Origin: Chloroflexota bacterium
GTDB taxonomy: Bacteria > Chloroflexota > Dehalococcoidia > GIF9 > UBA5629
Reading direction: 5' to 3'
DNA length: 8,292 nucleotides
Assembly (NCBI GenBank): GCA_026389655.1
Contig: JAPLHL010000276.1
Coordinates: 1-8,292, forward strand
Made by a program: the position numbers and the translations under genes. Positions within the stretch are counted from its first letter, which is position 1. Every line of letters begins with the position of its first letter. The notes under the pieces are model-generated. The model searched no databases, was not told where the DNA came from, and saw only the letters and a program-made list of their open reading frames with translations. Of this stretch, positions 1 through 5,109 are shown piece after piece.

Positions 1-240
1 AATGGTCTTTCCGCGCAGCTTCATTTTCATGTTTTGGAGCTATGAAATCGTCAAACCGGGCAACGGTCGCCTCCTGCAGTCCGGGCGCAACATGGGAATA
101 GGTATCTAGTGTCATTTCTATGCTGGAGTGCCCCAGTCTCTTCTGGACTATCTTGGGGTGAATCCCTTGTTTAAGCATAATTGACGCATGGCTATGTCTT
201 GCATCGTGAAGGCGTATCACTTTCAGCCCAGCGCTTATGT
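1..240 (-). pseudogene. Tyrosine recombinase (phage integrase family), C-terminal fragment
   Basis: Reading the minus strand in one open frame from about 240 down to the window edge gives the catalytic end of a phage-type integrase. Visible are the HxxR box in RLHDARHSHAS (His codon 208-206), the second histidine in RLGHSS, and the nucleophilic tyrosine in LDTYSH (codon 100-98), followed by the usual VAPGLQEA tail. These enzymes cut and rejoin DNA at att sites. The upstream part, including the first catalytic arginine and the core-binding domain, is missing: homology stops at about 233-240, where chromate-transporter sequence on the other strand begins. The frame itself stays open to a TGA at 298-296, but residues beyond 240 do not look like integrase. 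The C-terminus runs off the window. It is probably a remnant of an integrated element and not functional. Confidence 0.85.
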
Positions 241-722
241 TCCGCGTGGACTTATTCGCCTTTGGCGGCGGTTTTGCCTCGGTCCCGCTGATGTGTCATG
301 AAGTAGTAAATGTCAATTCCTGGATGGATAGTAAGACGTTTCTGGATGGCATTGCGCTGGGGTAGGTGACGCCGGCCCCCATCGTAATAACTGCCACGTT
401 TATAGGCTACCTTCTTTATGGTCTACTGGGAGCGGGTATCGCAACTGTGAGTATATTTTTGCCGTCTTTTCTTATTCTAGTGGGGGGTGACCCGTATTTC
501 GATAAGCTGAGCTCTTTCACTTTGTTCAACAAAGCGGTTGCCGGTGTTATCGCCTCGTTCGTTGGCCTCCTCCTGTCAGTAGCAGTGCTGTTCGCTTTGA
601 AGATACCCTGGGATTTATGGCGTACGTTGCTTGCCGTTGCCGCATTCGTGGCTTTGCTTCTGAAAGTAGAAACCTATTGGGTCGTCTTAGCAGGAGTCAT
701 TATTTTGATAGTTCTGCTTTGA
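237..722 (+). pseudogene. chrA: Chromate transporter ChrA, C-terminal CHR domain, broken
   Basis: The plus frame from 237 reads FRVDLFAFGGGFASVPLM, then W-D-TFLDGIALG, a TAG at 363-365, then VTPAPIVITATFIGYLLYG and several hydrophobic segments ending at TGA 720-722. The FGGGxAxxPL box and the ALxQVTPxPI box are hallmarks of the second CHR domain of two-domain ChrA proteins, inner-membrane carriers that export chromate. The TAG sits where the family has Gln (CAG), so it is a one-base nonsense change. The first CHR domain (about 190 residues in the family) is absent; the gene is cut at about 237-240 by integrase sequence on the opposite strand. A GTG at 366 could in principle start a 118-residue piece, but no ribosome site precedes it. 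Non-functional by two independent lesions. TAG is used as an ordinary stop by the PP-loop gene at 3427, so recoding is unlikely. Confidence 0.85.
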
Positions 723-786
723 GCAGGCGTATATTTCATGGATTGTATAATTGAAGTCAATGATGGTAAAAAGGTTCAGGGGGCAT

Positions 787-1485
787 TTAACAGAAATGTT
801 GGTGGCTTCTAATAGAGCCTTCCAGCACACCGTTCTCCATTCTAAATACGCTGGTGGCACAGGCAGTCAGTTCCAGGCTATGGGTAACCATCAATATGGT
901 GGTTCCGCTGGTATGAATTTTGAGTAGCAGGTCCATTATCTCCCGCTCAGTGCACTCGTCAAGGTCGCTGGTAGGCTCATCCGCAAGCAGAATAGTGGGG
1001 TTGTTTATCAGTGACCTGGCAATGACTACCCTTCTCTGCTGTCCTGCCGAAAGTTGTTTGGGACGGGCTTCCAGCCGATCTAAAAGACCAACTGTTTGCA
1101 GTAAGGAGACAGCGCGTTTATAACCGTCTGAATATGTGCTATATTTGTGAAATATGCAGGGTAAGGCTACATTCTCGACGGCGTTTAGTGAGGGTATCAG
1201 GCTCGGGTACTGAAAGATAAACCCCATCGTACGGTTGCGCATCAGTGATATGCCTTTGTCGGACATATTCTTGATATCCACCCCTCCTATGAGAATTCTA
1301 CCGGTAGTAGGCCGTACTAAACCAGCGGCAAGATTAAGCAGAGTGGTTTTGCCCGAACCGGAGCGGCCTGTAATGATAGTGAAATCCCCTCCGGCAATAG
1401 CTAAATTTACCCGGTTTACCGGTGTAATGATTTTTTCTTCATCTAAATTATACTGTTTCGTTACATCGTTAAACGAAATCAACAT
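787..1485 (-). CDS. ABC transporter ATP-binding protein, MacB/LolD type
   Basis: A 232-residue cytoplasmic ATPase that powers the neighbouring FtsX-like permease. All nucleotide-binding motifs are present: Walker A GRSGSGKTT (40-48), Q-loop Gln92 in IFQYPS, signature LSAGQQRR (145-152), Walker B ILLADEPTSDLD (165-176) and H-loop His202 in MVTHS. Length and motif variants (ADEPTSDLD) are typical of the LolD/MacB/DevA group, which works with FtsX-type permeases. The ATG at 1485-1483 lies 2 bases after the permease stop, and AGGGA within the end of the permease gene gives a ribosome site about 7 bases upstream, so translation is probably coupled. It is the last gene of the DUF4418-permease-ATPase operon, and its stop faces the chrA remnant 64 bases away. 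No clear terminator was seen between them. The substrate cannot be read from the ATPase. Confidence 0.93.
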   Translation of the reverse strand: MLISFNDVTKQYNLDEEKIITPVNRVNLAIAGGDFTIITGRSGSGKTTLLNLAAGLVRPTTGRILIGGVDIKNMSDKGISLMRNRTMGFIFQYPSLIPSLNAVENVALPCIFHKYSTYSDGYKRAVSLLQTVGLLDRLEARPKQLSAGQQRRVVIARSLINNPTILLADEPTSDLDECTEREIMDLLLKIHTSGTTILMVTHSLELTACATSVFRMENGVLEGSIRSHQHFC

Positions 1486-1487
1486 GA

Positions 1488-2753
1488 TTATTCCCTCATA
1501 GCAATGGCAGGTTCCTGGCCGGTAATGCGCAGTGCTGGAATGAGCGCTGCCAGTGTTACAATTAATAGAGTCAGCAGTATTCCTCCTATCAACAGGCTAA
1601 GAAATGATGCTGGTGACGGGAAGAGGAAGGGTATCTTTAATGTGGCTGTTAGGAAATCCCTGAACAGGTAAGTACCGAAAGCTGCCAGCAATATGCCGAG
1701 CAGGGAAGCGGTCACAGCCAGCAATCCTGCTTCCATCAGCAGGGTGAAAGAGGCAAATTGTCTGGTTGCTCCCATTGCCCGCAATACCGAGATTTCCCTG
1801 CGCCGCTCATTGGCCGCCATCGAGAAAATCAGGCCGATTAAGGCGGCCGATAACATCCAGCACATACTTAGTATGGCAAGGAAACCCCAGAGTAAACCTG
1901 TCAACTGTTTGTGGAATGTGCCAAACAGGTTTGGGCTCGTTATGGCGGTGACTTCGCTATCGTTCAGCATGATCTGCTGTGCCACCATGCGTACGTCAGC
2001 TCCGGACTGGACTTTTACCAGCACTGCCGAGATCAGCGCAGGGTTTACGTCCTGGGAAATTACTTCCCCCGCAGAGTTTAATACAATACAGCAAGTATTC
2101 CACTGCAAGGGGCTCATGGCCTGAGTCAACGACGTTTCAGCCATGGCCTCTGCGGTTTCTAAAGACATGAATAGCGTCTGATCAATTCCAATGCCTGTTT
2201 CTTTCAAGTTCCCTTTCAATGATAGGTTATGGCCATAGAGTTTAATGAATTTCTCACCGGACGGTATTACGATTGCACTTCCTCCGATCACTTCATTTTT
2301 AGCCAGCTTGCCTATCCCTTCGCTCTCTAACCACGGGCGGATTGTAAAGTCAGTAGCGGGGTCGAAGACAACTATAAACATTTCCCAAACTGAGCAGCAG
2401 GGAGCTCCATAGAGTGAACTAAGATAATACTGTGGTGATGCCGCAGCCACACCAGGAATTTTCCCGATCTTATCAAGCTTGTCTCTTGCCATCCACATTT
2501 GTGTTGGTTTTGCCATAAGGAGGGCGCTTTCAACCTTGGTCTCAGCCCCGGCAGGTACAACGATTATATCGGCACCAAGCCTCTCCAGTCCGGAGTTAAG
2601 GCTATATTCAGCCCCCCAGATAATTAAGGTCGTGGCGAAGAAAAAGCCAGCCATCCCCATCACGCATAAAAATATGATGAAGCTGCGGAAAGAATTACCG
2701 GAGATGTTTTTAATAGCGAGGGTGAAAACGTTCAACTTGGCTCTTTCGTCCAT
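1488..2753 (-). CDS. ABC transporter permease, MacB_PCD/FtsX-like, with two Cys-Cys pairs
   Basis: A 421-residue inner-membrane permease. It has one N-terminal membrane helix (about 25-47), a large extracytoplasmic domain (about 48-285), then three C-terminal helices (about 286-313, 334-360, 384-410). ANERRREISVLRAMGATRQ (314-332) is the cytoplasmic coupling segment typical of FtsX. The start is taken at ATG 2753-2751 because LAIKNISGNSFRS is the usual family opening; the frame runs open to 2837, but those 28 residues overlap the upstream gene and look unrelated. The gene overlaps the DUF4418 gene by 22 bases, suggesting coupled translation, and no strong ribosome site is visible. The extracytoplasmic domain carries Cys-Cys at 119-120 (GAPCCSVW) and 221-222 (NTCCIV), the first shortly before FDPATDF. 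Paired cysteines suggest metal, heme or thiol chemistry; that is inference, and the substrate is unknown. Confidence 0.88.
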   Translation of the reverse strand: MDERAKLNVFTLAIKNISGNSFRSFIIFLCVMGMAGFFFATTLIIWGAEYSLNSGLERLGADIIVVPAGAETKVESALLMAKPTQMWMARDKLDKIGKIPGVAAASPQYYLSSLYGAPCCSVWEMFIVVFDPATDFTIRPWLESEGIGKLAKNEVIGGSAIVIPSGEKFIKLYGHNLSLKGNLKETGIGIDQTLFMSLETAEAMAETSLTQAMSPLQWNTCCIVLNSAGEVISQDVNPALISAVLVKVQSGADVRMVAQQIMLNDSEVTAITSPNLFGTFHKQLTGLLWGFLAILSMCWMLSAALIGLIFSMAANERRREISVLRAMGATRQFASFTLLMEAGLLAVTASLLGILLAAFGTYLFRDFLTATLKIPFLFPSPASFLSLLIGGILLTLLIVTLAALIPALRITGQEPAIAMRE

Positions 2754-3160
2754 ACGGATATGATCAACACCACTATGCTGGTAAGAATAGTCAGGGTACC
2801 GAAAAATATCATGGCGGGCATCATGACTGAGATGCAAATCATACCGGGAGCAGCGCAGACGCCTATAAGATTAGTGGGTAGCAAGATCACCAGTGCCCCC
2901 AATATCATGCCCATGAAGGACAGGTTCCTCAGGCTTTCCTTTCGGCGGCTGATTAGTAAAAGTACGCCTACGGCAAATAGCGGTAAGCTCAGTGCCAGTT
3001 CAGCCTGACCAGTCCAAGTGCATTTCATAGGAATGACTGTTCCGGTAGAAGTTGTAAGCATTTTCCCCTGCGATCCACAGGTCGTAAATTGCGGTATTGC
3101 TGCGATACTAACCGCTAAAACTATTATGATAATACCGGTTACCAGTGCGACACCCTTCAC
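2732..3160 (-). CDS. DUF4418 family membrane protein
   Basis: A 142-residue protein of unknown function, first gene of the ABC operon. It has four hydrophobic segments (about 4-24, 55-70, 82-100, 112-136). The first loop holds Cys28 and Cys47 in MKCTWTGQAELAL, and the later LIGVCAAPGMIC holds Cys102 and Cys109. The MxCxWTGQAE box plus the CxxPxMxC pattern is how I recognise DUF4418. The start is set at GTG 3160-3158 because a perfect AGGAGG (3171-3166) sits 5 bases upstream. The frame extends to a TTG at 3184, but that codon would leave the ribosome site inside the gene. Its stop overlaps the permease start by 22 bases. Conserved cysteines here and in the permease suggest a joint role in transport or redox handling of a metal or cofactor; this is inference from context. 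Confidence 0.85.
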   Translation of the reverse strand: MKGVALVTGIIIIVLAVSIAAIPQFTTCGSQGKMLTTSTGTVIPMKCTWTGQAELALSLPLFAVGVLLLISRRKESLRNLSFMGMILGALVILLPTNLIGVCAAPGMICISVMMPAMIFFGTLTILTSIVVLIISVWTKEPS

Positions 3161-3165
3161 GGAAA

Positions 3166-3171
3166 CCTCCT
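3166..3171 (-). promoter_or_regulatory. Ribosome binding site fixing the GTG start of the DUF4418 gene
   Basis: A perfect AGGAGG on the minus strand, separated by 5 bases (TTTCC) from GTG 3160-3158. It rules in favour of GTG over the upstream in-frame TTG at 3184, which has no ribosome site of its own. Confidence 0.85.
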
Positions 3172-3173
3172 CA

Positions 3174-3199
3174 TTGTATGTCAAAATTGTATATCAAAA
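3174..3199 (-). repeat. Two tandem 13-bp direct repeats at the operon's transcription start
   Basis: On the minus strand, TTTTGATATACAA (3199-3187) is followed at once by TTTTGACATACAA (3186-3174), with one mismatch between units. The block begins at the last base of the -10 box of the DUF4418 operon promoter and runs to just before the ribosome site, so it covers the expected transcription start. A protein bound here would block RNA polymerase. I do not recognise it as a Fur, DtxR or MntR site, and the AT-rich repeat could also be fortuitous. Confidence 0.5.
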
Positions 3200-3227
3200 T
3201 AGTATGCTTTAACCATACAGCTGTCAA
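3199..3227 (-). promoter_or_regulatory. Sigma70-type promoter of the DUF4418-permease-ATPase operon
   Basis: Minus strand -35 TTGACA (3227-3222, perfect), a 17-base spacer, and -10 TACTAT (3204-3199, matching 4 of 6 consensus bases). Transcription should start near 3192, about 30 bases before the GTG start at 3160. Spacing and position are ideal for the three-gene operon. Confidence 0.75.
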
Positions 3228-3278
3228 CGCTCACGACTGTCCAATACTTAATGCAACTAATCAATATGAGACAAGTGA

Positions 3279-3308
3279 GAATGTATTGCAGGGATGATGC
3301 AAACATTC
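3279..3308. other. Imperfect inverted repeat between the PP-loop gene and the ABC operon
   Basis: GAATGT (3279-3284), one bulged A, TTGCA (3286-3290), a 7-base loop GGGATGA, then TGCAA (3298-3302) and ACATTC (3303-3308). The 11 pairs form a plausible hairpin on either strand. No T-tract follows on either side, so a factor-independent terminator is unlikely. It lies about 120 bases downstream of the PP-loop gene and about 50 bases upstream of the ABC operon promoter. It could be an operator or an RNA 3'-end structure. Confidence 0.35.
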
Positions 3309-3370
3309 TAAACCGAACGTAGAGTAATTAATTGGAAGACAAGTGGCAAATCCGACACGGCCTACCAAAA

Positions 3371-3466
3371 TTATTTTTCAACGTACTTGAGTTGAGGGAA
3401 TATACCTAACATCTCCCTGAGAGCTTCTAAACTCCGATTTTTCCCTTTTTCGACATCAATTGGCAC
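3371..3466 (-). CDS. Possible 31-residue small ORF overlapping the end of the PP-loop gene
   Basis: GTG at 3466-3464, preceded by GGGAG with 8 bases spacing, opens a frame ending at TAA 3373-3371. The product reads MPIDVEKGKNRSLEALREML and continues to end in KYVEK. It is charged, helix-prone and protein-like. It overlaps the last 40 bases of the PP-loop ATPase gene in another frame. It could be a coupled small protein, a decayed C-terminal extension of the ATPase joined by a frameshift, or chance. I recognise no family, so treat it as a candidate only. Confidence 0.25.
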   Translation of the reverse strand: MPIDVEKGKNRSLEALREMLGIFPQLKYVEK

Positions 3467-4116
3467 TTTGTTATCTCCCAGAACCAGCGGTCGTCTCTTG
3501 AAATATTAGTAGCCTCGATAATTTCCATCCTCTTTTCAAACAAAGGCCCGTCAATAACCAGGGTGTGGAATTCGCCGGCTTCACCGCATGGAGTGATATT
3601 ATTATTTAATTTAGCTAAATCTGTAATAAAATCTTTATCGAGCTTCCGTCCTAACCATTCTTCGCCCATCAGGTCAGCCCTGGTGGCGACTATTACCGCC
3701 ACGAATCCTGAATTGATGAAGTCTGTCAATATTGATTTTTGGTCCTCTAACCATAGTGGCAAGCGTGGGATAACACCTGTCTCAGTGCACACTCTTTCGA
3801 TCCATTGTCGGTGCTCATTAAAATCAATATCACCAAAAACACCTTCCGTTATTCCCTTTTGCTTGAGATTACTTAGCACATTCTTAAACTCAGCCTCGTA
3901 ATTATCTCTCGTCGCCCGGTGTTGAATGAGTGGAATTTGGAGAGCCTGTGATTGCATTTGCAGCCATTTGGCTGCCAGGCCGTGACTCCGTGATCGATCA
4001 CCGTCTTCAGTTACCATATTCACCAGATAACTGACTTTCAGTCCGCCGGTAATCGCCCTGTAACATGCCAGGCAGCAATCCTTGCCGCCGCTCCATGAGC
4101 CAAATGCCGACTTCAT
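3427..4116 (-). CDS. Dph6/MJ0570-type PP-loop ATPase (diphthine-ammonia ligase-like)
   Basis: A 229-residue ATP-pyrophosphatase-superfamily enzyme. It opens with the PP-loop SWSGGKD (7-13), which binds ATP; FGDIDFNEHRQW lies near 94-105, ADLMGEEWLGRKLD at 147-160 and PCGEAGEFHTLVIDGPLF at 176-193. These blocks define the Dph6/MJ0570 group. Eukaryotic and archaeal members amidate diphthine on elongation factor 2. Bacteria lack diphthamide, so this copy probably makes an amide or similar bond on another, unknown substrate. The ATG (4116-4114) has AGGAG 8 bases upstream. Length is normal for the family. The stop is TAG. It is transcribed alone on the minus strand behind an attenuator-like leader (4141-4199), divergently from marC. 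Confidence 0.88.
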   Translation of the reverse strand: MKSAFGSWSGGKDCCLACYRAITGGLKVSYLVNMVTEDGDRSRSHGLAAKWLQMQSQALQIPLIQHRATRDNYEAEFKNVLSNLKQKGITEGVFGDIDFNEHRQWIERVCTETGVIPRLPLWLEDQKSILTDFINSGFVAVIVATRADLMGEEWLGRKLDKDFITDLAKLNNNITPCGEAGEFHTLVIDGPLFEKRMEIIEATNISRDDRWFWEITKCQLMSKKGKIGV

Positions 4117-4140
4117 GAGACTTACTCCTTTCTACAACGC

Positions 4141-4199
4141 TAAAATAAAATCCCCCTCACCCGGCAGAGTAAGGGGGATTTATTTTAAAAATAAATCCC
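4141..4199 (-). terminator. Attenuator-like terminator with overlapping alternative hairpin in the leader of the PP-loop gene
   Basis: Three segments compete. On the plus strand A is TAAAATAAAATCCCCCT (4141-4157), B is AGGGGGATTTATTTTA (4172-4187) and C is AAAATAAATCCC (4188-4199). B pairs with A (one bulge, 14-base loop) or, over 12 perfect bases, with C (1-base centre). On the minus strand C is made first, then B, then A. The C-B hairpin would therefore form first, and the B-A stem is a G:C-rich terminator ending in ATTTTATTTTA. It lies between the promoter at 4257-4229 and the gene start at 4116, the position of a transcription attenuator. A tiny open frame (ATG 4213 to TGA 4159-4157, starting MVKEAGFIF) ends in the terminator loop but has no ribosome site. 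The effector is unknown. Alternatively it is just a duplicated terminator arm. Confidence 0.6.
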
Positions 4200-4228
4200 G
4201 CCTCCTTTACCATATTTAATTATCAGGC

Positions 4229-4257
4229 AGTATAGCTGTAATCGCTGGCTTTGTCTA
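4229..4257 (-). promoter_or_regulatory. Promoter for the PP-loop ATPase gene
   Basis: Minus strand -35 TAGACA (4257-4252, 5 of 6), a 17-base spacer, and -10 TATACT (4234-4229, 5 of 6). The predicted start near 4222 gives a leader of about 105 bases that contains the attenuator-like hairpins. Confidence 0.6.
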
Positions 4258-4340
4258 TAACTCTTCTCCCGTTAACAATTCAACGGATGTACAAGTGGAA
4301 GTAAGTGTCGTCCAGATGCTGTCAGTGAATGGGCCTCAGT

Positions 4341-4370
4341 TTGACCACCGTATAGTGACTCAAATATACT
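4341..4370 (+). promoter_or_regulatory. Promoter for the marC-rubrerythrin operon
   Basis: Plus strand -35 TTGACC (4341-4346, 5 of 6), an 18-base spacer, and -10 TATACT (4365-4370, 5 of 6). Transcription would start near 4377, about 115 bases before the TTG start of marC. It points away from the PP-loop promoter 84 bases to its left. Confidence 0.55.
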
Positions 4371-4373
4371 AGG

Positions 4374-4433
4374 CACGCGATGTTTCGTGAGGATGCAGCC
4401 GATGCTGTATGCGTAACCCTCGAAAGCAGAGGG
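4374..4433 (+). promoter_or_regulatory. Structured 5' leader of marC: three consecutive stem-loops
   Basis: Just after the predicted start, three hairpins follow each other. CACG pairs with CGTG (4374-4377, 4386-4389). ATGCAGC pairs with GCTGTAT around a CGAT loop (4393-4399, 4404-4410, one G:U). CCCTC pairs with GAGGG (4417-4421, 4429-4433). About 46 bases then lead to the ribosome site. I compared it by eye with fluoride, yybP-ykoY, mini-ykkC, cobalamin and T-box patterns and found no convincing match. It may be an uncatalogued cis-regulatory RNA or chance pairing. Confidence 0.35.
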
Positions 4434-4479
4434 ATTGGTTGCTGTATCACACTGCGGAATATGCCGCTTAATTTATTTT

Positions 4480-4485
4480 GAGGAG
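4480..4485 (+). promoter_or_regulatory. Ribosome binding site supporting a TTG start for marC
   Basis: GAGGAG ends 6 bases before TTG 4492-4494. The ATG at 4488-4490 is only 2 bases away and out of frame, giving 6 codons before a stop, so TTG is the likely initiator. Confidence 0.75.
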
Positions 4486-4491
4486 TAATGT

Positions 4492-5097
4492 TTGAACGTA
4501 GTTCTTGATCTGCTGCGTGATTTCGGTATGACGTTCGTCCCGCTTTTTGTGGCGATGGATGCTGTGAGCGCTGTCCCCATCCTGCTGGCTATGACCAGTC
4601 ACATGAATGATAAACGGCGGAATGGTGTGATCCGTTATGGACTGATCACGGCAGTTGCATTAGGCCTGGTGTTCATCATAGTCGGCAAGGGCATCTTCTT
4701 GTTCCTGGGCATCACGGTTAATGATTTCCTTGTCGCAGGCGGCTCAATATTGTTCCTGCTGGCAGCCAAGGAGCTGGTAGTCGGTAAAATGTTCGAGGCA
4801 CAGGCTGCTATGAGCGATGATGCAATCGGGGTCGTCCCATTGGGGACTCCTCTGGTGGTTGGGCCGGCCGTTCTTACAACCCTTCTTATTTTAGTAGACC
4901 AATATAATATTTTTATGGTGACCTTTGCGTTCATCGTAAATCTACTGCTAGCATGGTTGTTCTTTGCTCAGGCCAACAGGTTGGTCAAGGTACTGGGAAG
5001 TGGTGGCGTACTGGCGCTGTCGAAAATATTTGCTCTTCTGCTGGCGGCGATTGCTGTAAGTATGATCCATAGGGGAATAATGGCTTTTATCGGCTAA
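4492..5097 (+). CDS. MarC family (UPF0056) inner-membrane protein
   Basis: A 201-residue polytopic protein with about six membrane helices. The N-terminal FVPLFVAMDAVSAVPILLAM matches the FIPLFVAIDPxGxLPIF opening of the MarC family. The central box VVPLGTPLVVGPAVLTTLL is the second conserved signature, with Gly and Pro in the family positions. MarC proteins sit in the cytoplasmic membrane. An early link to multiple antibiotic resistance was not upheld, and the transported substrate is unknown. Length is normal. The start is TTG, chosen because GAGGAG is correctly spaced and the nearby ATG is out of frame. The stop is 12 bases before the rubrerythrin start, so the two genes are almost certainly co-transcribed, which hints at a role under oxidative stress (inference). 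Confidence 0.9.
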   Translation: MNVVLDLLRDFGMTFVPLFVAMDAVSAVPILLAMTSHMNDKRRNGVIRYGLITAVALGLVFIIVGKGIFLFLGITVNDFLVAGGSILFLLAAKELVVGKMFEAQAAMSDDAIGVVPLGTPLVVGPAVLTTLLILVDQYNIFMVTFAFIVNLLLAWLFFAQANRLVKVLGSGGVLALSKIFALLLAAIAVSMIHRGIMAFIG

Positions 5098-5109
5098 TGG
5101 AGGAAACGT

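Noticed and set aside
1..240. Active integrase with attachment site
   Set aside because: Only the C-terminal third is present. No tRNA and no flanking direct repeats were found in the window.
739..813. 24-codon plus-strand frame starting ATG after the chrA remnant
   Set aside because: No ribosome site, overlaps the end of the ABC ATPase gene on the other strand, no recognisable motif.
2000..2600. Several overlapping plus-strand open frames of 60-140 codons across the permease gene
   Set aside because: All are antisense shadows of a clearly conserved permease and have no ribosome sites or motifs of their own.
2754..2837. 28-residue N-terminal extension of the FtsX-like permease
   Set aside because: Lies wholly inside the DUF4418 gene, lacks family similarity, and the ATG at 2753 gives the normal N-terminus.
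4220..4372. Plus-strand open frame of 50 codons containing IAVIAGFVYNSSPVNNS, protein-like in composition
   Set aside because: No start codon before its middle and no ribosome site. It overlaps both divergent promoters, and its stop is formed by the bases at the end of the -10 box. More likely chance than a gene remnant.
4374..4410. Fluoride riboswitch suggested by GCGATG and GCCGATG
   Set aside because: The conserved pairing and the AAAC/GCTGATG spacing of that class could not be fitted.
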